From: Planctomycetota bacterium
GTDB taxonomy: Bacteria; Planctomycetota; Phycisphaerae; Sedimentisphaerales; Anaerobacaceae
NCBI GenBank assembly: GCA_019456145.1
Contig: VRUL01000028.1
Coordinates: forward strand, 3,218 to 60,248
DNA: 57,031 bases
Direction: 5' to 3'
Position 1 is the first letter of the stretch; each line of letters opens with the position of its first letter. This document shows, piece by piece, positions 44,106-52,592 of this stretch. The position numbers were made by a program, and so were the translations under genes. Under the pieces are notes generated by a model that searched no databases, was not told where the DNA came from, and worked only from the letters and a program-made list of their open reading frames with translations.

Positions 44106-44277
44106 CTACAATCCTGACTGTGCTGTGCCAAAAAACAACACACAGACAATTGTAGGAGTCTCTTGATCACTCTCCTCGGACAGTGTATCTACCCCCGGTT
44201 ACTCCATCCACCCTCATAGCTCCTGATGCCATCGAGAGGCCGATCCTCCAGTTCCGATCAAGCAAGCAAGTGCTTGC
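44106..44277 (-). promoter_or_regulatory. Structured 5' leader of the CotH-like gene, possible riboswitch of unknown class
   Basis: Reading the minus strand from the start near 44315: a hairpin GCAAG-CA-CTTGC (44266-44277), then a 7-bp closing stem CTTGATC (44256-44262) with GATCAAG (44162-44168) enclosing about 87 nt. Inside is an ATGGC-GCTAT hairpin flanked by CTC/GAG. A second long stem follows: CTACAAT (44149-44155) with ATTGTAG (44106-44112), plus an inner CTGTG/CACAG. This aptamer-plus-switch layout fits no class I can name; GEMM, cobalamin and SAM cores are absent. Confidence 0.4.
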
Positions 44278-44321
44278 CTTTTAAAGAAACGGCCATAATG
44301 ATACATTTTACGAATTATTGA

Positions 44322-44350
44322 ATTATACCTTTTTTCTTCTCAAATGTCAA
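44322..44350 (-). promoter_or_regulatory. Perfect-consensus promoter of the CotH-like gene
   Basis: On the minus strand TTGACA (44345-44350), exactly 17 nt, TATAAT (44322-44327). The start near 44315 gives a leader of about 330 nt before the CotH ATG. The remaining 44351-44577 stretch holds no gene. Confidence 0.75.
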
Positions 44351-44577
44351 TGCTAAAATTGCCTAAATTAACAAATTTTGCTGCTTTTTGTGGACTTATT
44401 TTCTCAAGGCTCCTGTCCGATTGCTCGTGAGCACAAAGCAGCTGCTAAAAAGGTGTAATTCTGTTATCGGAAAAGTGTTCCGGCAACAAAAAATTTGAGA
44501 CGGGTGCTCTTAGGACAAAGCAGAATGGCACAAATACAAAGCTTATAGGACTATCGTTAAGTGGCGGCGAATAAAAA

Positions 44578-44598
44578 GGCTGTGAACAATTCACAGCC
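44578..44598 (-). terminator. Terminator of first PEP-CTERM gene
   Basis: GGCTGTGAA-CAA-TTCACAGCC stem with T5 on the minus strand. It shares AAAAAGGCTGTGA with the terminators at 42024 and 45735. Confidence 0.85.
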
Positions 44599-44631
44599 CT
44601 TTAACTTATCATCATAACTATATTCTTTGGC

Positions 44632-45285
44632 TTAATCTCTGCGTTTTCTCAATAAAGCTAATGCACCTAAGCCAAATATGAATATCGTAGCCGGCTCAGG
44701 TACATAGGCCCCAATGGCGCTTAGATCATTCGGGCCGCCACCGAAGAACTTTGCGGCGCCATAAGCAAGGAGGTCTCCATTGTTCTGAGTCGACTTGGCA
44801 TAGAAATCGGTATCTGAGTATGAGGGAGTCCCCGTGTCAATTTTTATCTTGAACGTAACTGTTTCCAGAGGTTCGATCCATTCAAAGTTTTGTTGCTTGC
44901 TTATAAGGCTTATATCGAACAAGCCAAATCCGCCAACGTGAATGTTATCCATATCGAGCGTTAAGGTCCAATTATCCTTGTTACCATTTATGACCGAATC
45001 GAGCGTCAGATTCGTTATGGGCGCACTGGTATTGAAAAAGAGTTTGCTCATATTAAAGGCGATATCACCGGGGTTTTCCGGGGTCATGTTTGTTACGGCC
45101 AGAGTTAGCTCCCAATACCCGATATTTGCGACAGACAAGTCCATGCTTGCGTCCAGCCAACCTGAGGGAACGCTGAGCTCCTCTGAACTGTAATTACTGA
45201 GTGGTATTACTACACCCTGGGCTGCTGTTAATAGGGAAAGAATAGACAGACAAAAGACAAACGGCGTGAAAACTCGAGCTTTCAT
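44632..45285 (-). CDS. PEP-CTERM sorted secreted protein
   Basis: 217 residues from the ATG at 45285 (AAGGAGGG with 4-nt spacing; an upstream in-frame ATG lacks support). Signal peptide about 1-24. The body is a beta-sandwich-like sequence of unknown function. The C-terminus VPEPATIFIFGLGALALLRK plus RRD is a PEP-CTERM signal: a PEP motif, a transmembrane helix and an Arg-rich end. It is recognised by exosortase, which cleaves and passes the protein to the cell surface. No exosortase gene lies in this window. Confidence 0.85.
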   Translation of the reverse strand: MKARVFTPFVFCLSILSLLTAAQGVVIPLSNYSSEELSVPSGWLDASMDLSVANIGYWELTLAVTNMTPENPGDIAFNMSKLFFNTSAPITNLTLDSVINGNKDNWTLTLDMDNIHVGGFGLFDISLISKQQNFEWIEPLETVTFKIKIDTGTPSYSDTDFYAKSTQNNGDLLAYGAAKFFGGGPNDLSAIGAYVPEPATIFIFGLGALALLRKRRD

Positions 45286-45337
45286 ATTACCCTCCTTTGC
45301 TTTCGTACACACTCCAATTTATAAAAGGTTTATCTCA

Positions 45338-45354
45338 TGTGGTTAACAACCACA
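45338..45354. promoter_or_regulatory. Perfect palindrome upstream of PEP-CTERM gene
   Basis: TGTGGTT-AAC-AACCACA, a 7-bp arm palindrome about 53 bp upstream of the PEP-CTERM start and followed by a T-run. It could be an operator or an RNA hairpin in the leader. Confidence 0.4.
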
Positions 45355-45734
45355 CCTTTTTTTATCTTGCCAAGATCATTCTATGTTAGATGCTATCGCG
45401 AAGCAACAAAAAAATAAAATATTCTATAATTTTTTTTTGGTGGTGAAAGTAATTTTTTCTAAAACTGCATTTTTGAGGCAAAAACGAGGCATCGCTTTCG
45501 ATAACTAACCTGATTTCGGCTTAAAGCCGGTTTTTGAAGTCAAAGGCTGACACATTTGCTCGATCTTACCAGAAACCGCGTGCTATAAATAACTAAGCCA
45601 ATGGAAATCAACTGGTAATATTGCCAAACTGGTAGTTTTATTTCGGTTCTTTTTTTTTGCAAGTGCCGTGAGTATAAAAATAATGGTGTCTAATAGAGAG
45701 TTTTCGCGGTTTTAAGCAAGTATAGGCAAATGAA
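45355..45734. other. AT-rich spacer between PEP-CTERM genes
   Basis: No gene seen. Several poly-T and poly-A tracts and a weak -35/-10-like pair for the first PEP-CTERM gene (TTGCTT, 17 nt, TAGAAT on the minus strand) are present. Nothing else can be supported. Confidence 0.4.
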
Positions 45735-45762
45735 AAAGGCTGTGATAAAGCTCACAGCCTTT
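45735..45762 (-). terminator. Terminator of second PEP-CTERM gene
   Basis: AAAGGCTGTGA (45735-45745) and TCACAGCCTTT (45752-45762), perfect 11-bp stem, 6-nt loop, T-run on the minus strand. Third member of the GGCTGTG terminator group. Confidence 0.85.
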
Positions 45763-45792
45763 GAATTTGTTTTATAAATGATAACGATAAAA

Positions 45793-46527
45793 TTATCTTT
45801 TACGTCTTCTTAACAAAGCTAATGAACCCAATCCAAGCATAAGTATTGTGGCAGGCTCAGGAACCTGGCTGTAGAGCATGAAGACCTCGTGAAGACCGGC
45901 AGAACCAACGTCGCCGCCCTGGACGGTCACACCCATACGGACCCACATCTCTTTTACCTGGGTAGGATTGCCAAATAACCTTAAGTCATCGCTATCAGCC
46001 AGAAAAGCGCCGAAGTCGCCCGATTGTGCGGATGCCGACAGTACGGCAAGAGAGTTCCCCAAAAAATCAGCATCATAGATGTTTTCAGAAGATTGGACCA
46101 AACCTGTGCCAGCGGCACTGGCTGTTGCGAGCCATAATACAGCGTCCTCAATATAAAACGGATCGTAACCCGGAAGGATGGATACTTTGAAGTTAATACC
46201 GGCATTTATGAATTCGTCAGAACCAGCAGTCCAGGAAAGGCGAAGCCTCAAGCCGTAGTCGCCAGTTGAATCGTTTTGGCCGCCCTGTATCAATACTGTA
46301 CTTGAACTTGGAGTAGATGGTCCATCATTGGCGATGCCGGTCACTTCGAAACCCTCAAACAGTTTGTCACCTACTACCAATCCGCCAGTTGGTATAGAAC
46401 TAATCGGAATAAAATCTCCGGTCAATGGAACCCATGCGGCAGATGCTGTACTGACTATGGAAAAACTAATTAGAATTGCAAGTAAAAGTGTTACCGACTT
46501 CTTTGCACTCCTCCGGTTTCTTTTCAT
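45793..46527 (-). CDS. PEP-CTERM sorted secreted protein (second)
   Basis: 244 residues from ATG at 46527 (GGGTGAC upstream). The longer open frame to 46668 would run through the promoter and leader and is rejected. Basic N-terminus (MKRNRRSAKKS), then a signal helix ending ASA near 30. A beta-rich body follows with no family recognised. The C-terminus QVPEPATILMLGLGSLALLR plus RRKR is a PEP-CTERM exosortase signal. It is not clearly related to the first PEP-CTERM protein apart from the tail. Likely a surface or extracellular-matrix protein. Confidence 0.8.
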   Translation of the reverse strand: MKRNRRSAKKSVTLLLAILISFSIVSTASAAWVPLTGDFIPISSIPTGGLVVGDKLFEGFEVTGIANDGPSTPSSSTVLIQGGQNDSTGDYGLRLRLSWTAGSDEFINAGINFKVSILPGYDPFYIEDAVLWLATASAAGTGLVQSSENIYDADFLGNSLAVLSASAQSGDFGAFLADSDDLRLFGNPTQVKEMWVRMGVTVQGGDVGSAGLHEVFMLYSQVPEPATILMLGLGSLALLRRRKR

Positions 46528-46626
46528 AATGTCACCCAATTCCTTTTTACAAAAACCATGTTTCATCACCAAGGCTGAAGGTTCGGGAGGTGTTAATACA
46601 CCTTCGCACCCTTTCCAGTAAAACCC

Positions 46627-46656
46627 ATTGTACAGTGGGTTGTGCTTAGAAGTCAA
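46627..46656 (-). promoter_or_regulatory. Promoter of second PEP-CTERM gene
   Basis: On the minus strand TTGACT (46651-46656), 18 nt, TACAAT (46627-46632), T-rich upstream. The leader is about 93 nt and includes a 6-bp hairpin AGGTGT-ATTA-ACACCT (about 46584-46599). The 46669-46837 part is AT-rich and gene-free. Confidence 0.5.
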
Positions 46657-46837
46657 CAAAAAAATCAAAAATATTTTAAAAAAACAGTTTTTTTTTTGAG
46701 GATTAAGTATTTTTATCTAAAAATGGGTTTTTTAAGCGAAAAACGCGTCATTATTTTAGTTTGTGGTTTTGTCGAGGTACGGGATTTGGCTTTAAAGTTG
46801 TTTTTGGGGGCTTGAGGGATGATTATTTGTTTCTCCT

Positions 46838-47557
46838 TTACGGGATTGGCAGACCGAGTTCGGCCAAGACCTTTTTCATGTCCTCCCAGACCTTTTTACG
46901 ATTTTCCGGTGAATAATTTCGTAAAAGGTAGGCAGTATGGTACGTCGCCATAAGTTTAATAGGTGGTTTGCCGAGTCCGGCATAGTATTCGTGGAAATAC
47001 CCTCGTAATTGGCCAATGGGTTTGTTGGTGTTTAGCAGAGTTCTGGCGGCGTGAGCGCCGAGAGCTACAATGACTTCAGGCTTTATTATCTCAATCTGTC
47101 TTTGAAGATATGGCAGACAGCTTACAATCTCTTCGGCGCCAGGGTCGCGATTCCCCGGCGGGCGACATTTCAGTATATTGCCAATAAAGACATCAGAGCG
47201 TTTCAGCCCGCAAGCTGTGATAATCTTATCCAGTAGTTTCCCGGCTCTTCCTACAAAAGGTCGGCCTTGTGCATCTTCATCGGCCCCAGGTGCTTCTCCA
47301 ATAAACATTATGCGGGCGTTCGGATTGCCCTCGCCCGGGACGGCATTTGTTCGCTGGGCCCCCAGGCCGCACTTGCAGCATTGGCGGACTTCTTCGGCGA
47401 TTTTTTCAAGTTCAGCCGCTAATTTGATGTTAGATTCTTTTTGCTCCGTCTGGTCCGGCATGACATTCGGCCCCTTTATTGTAAAACCGCCTGTAAAAAA
47501 CACGTCCATCTCAACGTGTTGGCGAGCAACCTTGTTAATATCAACTTCTTTTGCCAT
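46838..47557 (-). CDS. Family 4 uracil-DNA glycosylase (iron-sulphur)
   Basis: 239 residues from ATG at 47557; the longer frame would include the neighbouring terminator. Family 4 motifs: GEAPGADEDAQGRPFVGRAG (uracil-binding and catalysis) and LKCRPPGNRDP. The four cluster cysteines are likely those of QCCKCGLG (CxxC type), KCRPP and SCLPYLQ. The motif near the end reads YHTAYLLRN, with Thr where family members usually have Pro (HPAYLL), a small deviation. It removes uracil from deaminated DNA. The N-terminal 45 residues are an unconserved extension. Confidence 0.85.
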   Translation of the reverse strand: MAKEVDINKVARQHVEMDVFFTGGFTIKGPNVMPDQTEQKESNIKLAAELEKIAEEVRQCCKCGLGAQRTNAVPGEGNPNARIMFIGEAPGADEDAQGRPFVGRAGKLLDKIITACGLKRSDVFIGNILKCRPPGNRDPGAEEIVSCLPYLQRQIEIIKPEVIVALGAHAARTLLNTNKPIGQLRGYFHEYYAGLGKPPIKLMATYHTAYLLRNYSPENRKKVWEDMKKVLAELGLPIP

Positions 47558-47598
47558 CGCAGCGAATTGTAATAGCGTTTTTAGAGTTAGGCAATAAA

Positions 47599-47629
47599 AA
47601 AAGGCACCTGTCAGCAACAGGTGCCTTTT
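47599..47629 (-). terminator. Terminator of the glutamate synthase-like gene
   Basis: A perfect 13-bp stem, AAAAGGCACCTGT with ACAGGTGCCTTTT, 5-nt loop, and T-run on the minus strand. It isolates the uracil-DNA glycosylase gene from upstream transcription. Confidence 0.9.
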
Positions 47630-47655
47630 GAAACAAAGTGATATCTCGAAAGCGG

Positions 47656-49254
47656 TCAGGCGCTTATAATCTTCTCAGCCTCTTGCCTGTAGGCATCCAT
47701 CACATACGGTATGCCCGATACCTTTGAAGCTTCAGGGGTCAAGGACAACACGTCATCTCTGCTAATTGTGGAAATCTTGAAATTCCGACTGCCAGCCATC
47801 AATTGCTGTATTCCGACCTTGAGCTTATCGATGAATGTGTAAAGCCCGATAGCTCCGAGTGGCATTTCCTTGACAGTATCCTTGCCGTATTTGGCAACGA
47901 GGTCCTCGTAGTTGACAAAGATTTCTTCGACTTTCGAGCCGTAAGAACCGACAGTTTTAGGCAGGGCATTAGCGCCTTTTTGCAGCCACAAACCGATATT
48001 CTTGCCAACCATACCAGGAATCATCAGGGCACGGCCCATACAGACAGCTTTTGTAAATGGAGCACCCATTGCCAGGACCTTGAAGATATGGTCTTCTGTA
48101 CTGAGGCCGCCGGCGATGGCGATATCGGGAACGAATGCGCCTTTAGCCGCCAACTTCTGGCAAAATTCATTTGTCAACGATTGCAGGTAAAATGTGGGCA
48201 CGCCCCATTCCTCCATCATACGCCAGGGGCTCATTCCAGTTCCGCCCGGCGCTCCGTCGATAGTTAGAAGGTCCAATTTGGCATCTGATGTCCATTTAAT
48301 CGCCATTGCCAATTCGCGCATCGCGTAGGCGCCTGTTTTTAACGTTACCCGTTTGGCGCCGAGCTTGCGTAAGCGCTCAACCTCATTCATAAAACCTTCC
48401 TGATCAATAAAGCCAAGACGTGAATGTCTTTCAAAGTGTTTGAGGGCGCCGTCCTTAAAAGCCATTTGGTGTGCCTCGACGGAAGGGTCGGGGGTAACCA
48501 GATAGCCTCTTTTCTGCAATTCAAGGGCACGTTCAAGTGAATCGACTTGAATCTCGCCACCTATACATTTTGCACCCTGGCCCCACTTAAGCTCGATACT
48601 TTCGATACCAAGTTCCGCAATGACGTACTCAGCCACACCAAGACGTGTATCTTCGACGTTCATCTGTACAATCATATCGCCGTAGCCTTCGTGCCACTTG
48701 CGATATTGCTCGACTCGTTGGGCCATATTCGGCGCCTTTTTAATTTTGCCGTTGTTGTCTAATTCGAGTTCGGGATCAATACCACAGACGTTTTCACCGC
48801 ACACTATTGTGATACCGGCAATTCCGGCACCGGCTGCAAAATGCTCCCAGTTGTTACGGGCAATATCAGTAGAACCCAGGGCACCGGTAAAAACAGGTAC
48901 ACGCATCTTGACCTTTGTGTCACAACCGTATTCTGTCTCGGTATCGACCAATGGAAAGAGCGTATTGTCCGGATTACCAGCCTGGCCATCTGGTAAACCC
49001 TTTGCCCCGAGGGCATAACCCAGGATATTAAGGTGTGAATAGTCTATCGGGTAGTTTTTGTCGGCCCCGGCGGTAAGAGTACCAAACGGGCCGGGGTAAA
49101 TCACCTCCCTGCCTCGGAAAGAGGACTTGAATATCTCACAATTGCCTCGGCATCCGTCGATGCAGCGTGTGCAGATACCCGAAACAGGAGAAACACTTCT
49201 TGAACGGTTTGAAGTTTGCGTAACTTCATTTGCATTGGGTTGTTGTAGATTCAT
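47656..49254 (-). CDS. FMN-binding glutamate synthase-like protein
   Basis: 532 residues from ATG at 49254 (AAGGAGC upstream). A Cys-rich start (CTRCIDGCRGNCEIF) precedes a GltS-type FMN barrel: RVPVFTGALGSTDIA, IVQMNVEDTRLGV, LKWGQGAKCIGGEI, LLTIDGAPGGTGMSPWRMM and IAIAGGLSTEDHIFKVLAMGA. There is no glutaminase domain, so it is a stand-alone member of the family, perhaps an archaeal-type GltB core or a related FMN oxidoreductase. The stretch KGLPDGQAGNPDN is translated from a palindromic repeat. A divergent LysR gene probably controls it. Confidence 0.8.
   Translation of the reverse strand: MNLQQPNANEVTQTSNRSRSVSPVSGICTRCIDGCRGNCEIFKSSFRGREVIYPGPFGTLTAGADKNYPIDYSHLNILGYALGAKGLPDGQAGNPDNTLFPLVDTETEYGCDTKVKMRVPVFTGALGSTDIARNNWEHFAAGAGIAGITIVCGENVCGIDPELELDNNGKIKKAPNMAQRVEQYRKWHEGYGDMIVQMNVEDTRLGVAEYVIAELGIESIELKWGQGAKCIGGEIQVDSLERALELQKRGYLVTPDPSVEAHQMAFKDGALKHFERHSRLGFIDQEGFMNEVERLRKLGAKRVTLKTGAYAMRELAMAIKWTSDAKLDLLTIDGAPGGTGMSPWRMMEEWGVPTFYLQSLTNEFCQKLAAKGAFVPDIAIAGGLSTEDHIFKVLAMGAPFTKAVCMGRALMIPGMVGKNIGLWLQKGANALPKTVGSYGSKVEEIFVNYEDLVAKYGKDTVKEMPLGAIGLYTFIDKLKVGIQQLMAGSRNFKISTISRDDVLSLTPEASKVSGIPYVMDAYRQEAEKIISA
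48974..48996. repeat. Palindromic repeat in frame inside the glutamate synthase-like gene
   Basis: TTACCAG (48974-48980) and CTGGTAA (48990-48996) around a GGCCA-containing centre. It encodes the GLPDGQAGN segment, a familiar translation product of dispersed repeats, and keeps the frame. Confidence 0.6.
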
Positions 49255-49385
49255 TCTCTTTTTGCTCCTTATGCAATTCAAACTTTTTAACTTGTATTTG
49301 ATTAGCAACGCTTATAAAATATATTAATATGGCAATATCGTTGAAAGCAATTTCATTATTTTAATATTGAACATTAGATGGACTA

Positions 49386-50270
49386 ATGATGCATATAGAA
49401 ACACTAAAGATATTCTGCGATTTAGTTGAATTGCGAAGCTTTTCAAAAACCGCTGATAAGCATTTTCTAAGTCAATCGGCGGTATCCCAGCAGCTTGCCC
49501 AACTGGAACTTGCTCACAAGTGCCAGCTAATCGACCGGAAGAAAAGACCCATTGAGCCGACGAAAGAAGGTCAATTGTTTTACAATGCCGCTACAGAGAT
49601 AATTGAGAGATACGAACAGCTTAAAAGTGAACTGAATGAACTGAAATCCTCCTCCGGCAGTAGAATCAACATAGCGGCAATATATAGTATCGGGATGCAT
49701 ACTCTGCCGGGCTATGTCAAAAAGTTTATGGTCAAGTATCCGAATGTTAACGTTCATATCGAATACTTAGGAGCTGACAAGATTTATGAGTTGATTTTAT
49801 CAGGTGATATCGACATCGGTCTTGTGGCTGTCCCGAAAAAAGATAAAAGGCTCGATGTATATGACTTTGAGGATGAGCCATTGGTTTTAGCATGCAGCCC
49901 GACACATCCCTTGTCGCGTGAGCCGCAGGTCGATATTCATCAATTACAGTTTGAGCGATTCATCGGTTTTGAGAAAGACACCCCTACACGGATATGGATA
50001 GACAATATTTTCCAGCATTATAATATTGTTGTGCGGCCGGTGATGGAATTCGATAATGTCGAAACCATCAAACGAGCTGTGGAAATAAACTCAGGGGTAA
50101 GCATATTGCCGCAGACCGCAATCCTTCAGGAAGTCAGCAGCGGGACGATAAAGGCAATTGTCTTTTCGAATGAGGAATTTATCCGCCCGACAGGCATAAT
50201 CATTCGCAAGGGTAAAATTTTAAGTCAGGCCAGCCGAGACTGTATCGAGCTGCTCTGCAAACAAGTGTGA
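49386..50270 (+). CDS. LysR-family transcriptional regulator
   Basis: 294 residues. The N-terminal winged helix has ETLKIFCDLVELRSFSKTAD and SQSAVSQQLAQLE, the LysR recognition helix. The rest is a periplasmic-binding-protein-like effector domain with SGDIDIGLVAVPKK. It is divergent from the glutamate synthase-like gene across a 130-bp gap containing an ATATTAATAT palindrome (near 49320), a plausible TN11A-type site. Likely roles are nitrogen or sulphur control; effector unknown. The downstream HAD gene begins only 43 bp away. Confidence 0.9.
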   Translation: MMHIETLKIFCDLVELRSFSKTADKHFLSQSAVSQQLAQLELAHKCQLIDRKKRPIEPTKEGQLFYNAATEIIERYEQLKSELNELKSSSGSRINIAAIYSIGMHTLPGYVKKFMVKYPNVNVHIEYLGADKIYELILSGDIDIGLVAVPKKDKRLDVYDFEDEPLVLACSPTHPLSREPQVDIHQLQFERFIGFEKDTPTRIWIDNIFQHYNIVVRPVMEFDNVETIKRAVEINSGVSILPQTAILQEVSSGTIKAIVFSNEEFIRPTGIIIRKGKILSQASRDCIELLCKQV

Positions 50271-50313
50271 AGCACCCGGCGAAATACCAGATGTGTTTCA
50301 TGAGATACGGGAA

Positions 50314-50916
50314 ATGTTAATTAAAGCAGTAATATTTGACTTGGACGGTACCATAACCCAGCCTTACTTTGATTTTGACGCCATTCGTGAAGAGATAGGA
50401 CTGGATAGAAATTCCGGGCCGGTACTTGAGTCGATGCGGAAGATGACCCCGCAACAGCGACGTCGTGCCGAGGAAATTCTACATTTTCACGAGAGTCAAG
50501 CCGTAACAGAATCCAGGCTTAACACCGGTGCAAAACAAACGCTTTCAGTGCTTCGTAAAGCCGGTATTCATATCGGAGTATTGACGCGTAACAAGCGAAG
50601 TAACGCCCTGGCTATTGCGCACAAGCACGGTTTGAAATTTGATGCTATTATTGGCAGAGAAGACGGCCCGGTCAAGCCCGATGCTTTCGGTGTGTTGCGG
50701 ATATGTAAGCAATTCAGCGTAAAACCGGGGGAAACTCTGCTGGTAGGCGATTATCTCTTTGATTTACTTTGCGCAAAGGCGGCAGGTGCTATTGCAGTGC
50801 TGCTTACAAATAACAGACAGGCCGGTGAATTTACCGAGCACTCAGATTTTACTATTGAAAGTATCGACCAGATACTTAAAATTATCGAAGAAATGAATAA
50901 TCCTCACAAAGAGTGA
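50314..50916 (+). CDS. HAD-superfamily phosphatase (phosphoglycolate-phosphatase-like)
   Basis: 200 residues from the ATG at 50314 (GTG at 50293 is an alternative). Motif I is FDLDGT with nucleophile Asp9 and Asp11. An alpha-helical cap follows (about 20-75). Motif II is the Thr of VLTRN, motif III the Lys of GPVKPD, and motif IV GDYLFD. It likely dephosphorylates a small metabolite. It is placed between the LysR gene and a LolA-like gene (9 bp downstream), so the three may be one operon. The substrate is not inferable. Confidence 0.8.
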   Translation: MLIKAVIFDLDGTITQPYFDFDAIREEIGLDRNSGPVLESMRKMTPQQRRRAEEILHFHESQAVTESRLNTGAKQTLSVLRKAGIHIGVLTRNKRSNALAIAHKHGLKFDAIIGREDGPVKPDAFGVLRICKQFSVKPGETLLVGDYLFDLLCAKAAGAIAVLLTNNRQAGEFTEHSDFTIESIDQILKIIEEMNNPHKE

Positions 50917-50925
50917 AAGGCGAAA

Positions 50926-51732
50926 ATGGAAAACAAGATAATGACAAAAGTTGTATTCATCCTGTTAGGCACAGTGGGCACATGTTGGGCCGGATGCTCT
51001 ACAGAAAATTTGTGCGGTATACCCGGCGGAAAACAAGCTGATGCGGTTGAGGTTGTTTTGAAACAATTAAACCTGAAGACCAAACAGCTTAAGTCTTATC
51101 AGGTCCAGGTTGAATACAAATTAATCCAGCCGGTCTTCGAATCAACAACACTGAGGAAAGGTGCTTTGTATTATGCAAAATCAGGCAAGAAAACGAAGTT
51201 GCGGATAAATTTCGGCACCCTGAAGCAAGATGATGAGAAAGAGCAAAAATACCGAGAGGAGTTTATTTTCGACGGCGTCTGGCTTACTCATATAAATTAT
51301 CAAACCAAACAGGTGAGGTTGCATCAGTTAGCTGAACCTAACAAACCGGTCGAAGCTTTTGAGTTTGTAGGCAAGAACTTCCCGATAGTCGGATTCGCCG
51401 GAATAGGAGATATGAAAAAACAATTTGAAATTAAATTGATTGAGCAGCAGGGGGGGGAGAAGGATAAATTTCATCAACTGCATTTGAAGGTCAGGCCCAA
51501 TTCGATTCATAAAGATAAATATAAATCTATCGATTTTTGGATTGATAAGAAATTAGGCCTGCCGGCAAGACTTGTTGCAATTTCCATCGAAGATGACATC
51601 CACCGGATAAAATTGGTGAAGCCGAAGGTCAATAAAAAGCTTAATACCAAAATCTTTGAAGTTAAAATCCCCAAAGGCTTCGGCAAAGAAATAATCCCAA
51701 TGAAGAAAAAGGCTAAATCAGAGTTAGATTAA
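50926..51732 (+). CDS. LolA-like outer-membrane lipoprotein-sorting-fold protein
   Basis: 268 residues. The N-terminus MTKVVFILLGTVGTCWAGC ends in a possible lipobox (Cys near residue 25), so it is exported and perhaps lipid-anchored. The rest resembles the LolA/LolB-type half-barrel: long strands with KLIQPVFESTTLRKGALYYA, LRINFGT, FDGVWLTHIN, IDFWIDKKLGLPARLV. These bind lipids or lipoproteins. It follows the HAD gene by 9 bp with GAAAGGCG as ribosome site. A role in outer-membrane biogenesis is inferred from the fold only. Confidence 0.6.
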   Translation: MENKIMTKVVFILLGTVGTCWAGCSTENLCGIPGGKQADAVEVVLKQLNLKTKQLKSYQVQVEYKLIQPVFESTTLRKGALYYAKSGKKTKLRINFGTLKQDDEKEQKYREEFIFDGVWLTHINYQTKQVRLHQLAEPNKPVEAFEFVGKNFPIVGFAGIGDMKKQFEIKLIEQQGGEKDKFHQLHLKVRPNSIHKDKYKSIDFWIDKKLGLPARLVAISIEDDIHRIKLVKPKVNKKLNTKIFEVKIPKGFGKEIIPMKKKAKSELD

Positions 51733-51852
51733 CCGGTAAGCCAAAGACAGCTAAGATTTACTCGATAAATAGACGAAATATTGCAACAACATAGTTGCTA
51801 ACTCGCAGATTCAGATTGTATTTGTAACAAATGATGATAGAAAGGCTTAGAA

Positions 51853-52329
51853 ATGGCCAGGGGAATAGTGATTTTTTATTCAAAGAGCGGGAACACGAAA
51901 GAGATGGCGGAGATTATAGCCAAGGCGATGAATGAAGCGGGCTTGCAGACTGACTGCAAATCAGTCGACAAGGTAAAAGCCAATGATTTGCTGGGCTACG
52001 ATGCGATAGTCATCGGTTCTCCGACTTATTACGGGCATATGGCTGCGTCTATCAAAGAGTTGATTGATGAGACGGTGTCATTTCACGGGGGCCTTAATGG
52101 CAAAGTAGGGGCGGCGTTTTCCAGTGCGGCAAATATCGGAGGAGGCAACGAGACTACAATTATTGGCATAATAGAGGCAATGCTGATTTCCGGCATGGTC
52201 GTCCAGGGCGACCCGAGAGGTGACCACTATGGGCCGGTTTCAATTGGCAAGCCCGATGAGAGGGTCAGGAAACAGTGTAAACGTCAAGGCCGAAGAATCG
52301 CAGAATTAACCAGGAAAATGTTAGATTAA
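51853..52329 (+). CDS. Flavodoxin-family protein (WrbA-like)
   Basis: 158 residues. The FMN phosphate loop SKSGNTKEMA is at 10-19, and GSPTYYGHMAASIKELID is the second FMN-binding loop. GAAFSSAANIGGGNETT is close to NAD(P)H:quinone oxidoreductase WrbA, though shorter. AAAGG precedes the ATG. It may carry electrons to or from iron-sulphur proteins or reduce quinones. Confidence 0.85.
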   Translation: MARGIVIFYSKSGNTKEMAEIIAKAMNEAGLQTDCKSVDKVKANDLLGYDAIVIGSPTYYGHMAASIKELIDETVSFHGGLNGKVGAAFSSAANIGGGNETTIIGIIEAMLISGMVVQGDPRGDHYGPVSIGKPDERVRKQCKRQGRRIAELTRKMLD

Positions 52330-52505
52330 AGGTAAAAAAGAGACGGTCACAGGGCACAAAGTTACAGGGAAATGGCCACCGGATATTGCGCGTAAGTGTA
52401 TATGTGACAAGGTGATAAATCAAATATGCTTTTATGTGCGATGGTTTTACCCTTTTTCTTCTGAAATAAAAAATATCGTTTTTTTTGCAAAAAAGGCATT
52501 TTTCT

Positions 52506-52534
52506 TTGACAAACCTTTTGCAGACGGTTAAGTT
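52506..52534 (+). promoter_or_regulatory. Promoter of the Hc1 histone gene
   Basis: TTGACA (52506-52511), 17-nt spacer, TAAGTT (52529-52534), preceded by several T-rich tracts. The sequence TTTGACAAACC is the same as in the dnaA promoter. The 52330-52505 stretch shows nothing else. Confidence 0.6.
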
Positions 52535-52592
52535 TTGGTCAATTCTAAGCTGTTTTTAGCAATTTTAAAGCGCAAAGTGGAGGATTACTTTG

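Noticed and set aside
44106..44277. c-di-GMP (GEMM), cobalamin or SAM riboswitch
   Set aside because: The core sequences of these classes (for example GGGCAAAC with GACGCAAAGC, or the B12 box) are absent on either strand.
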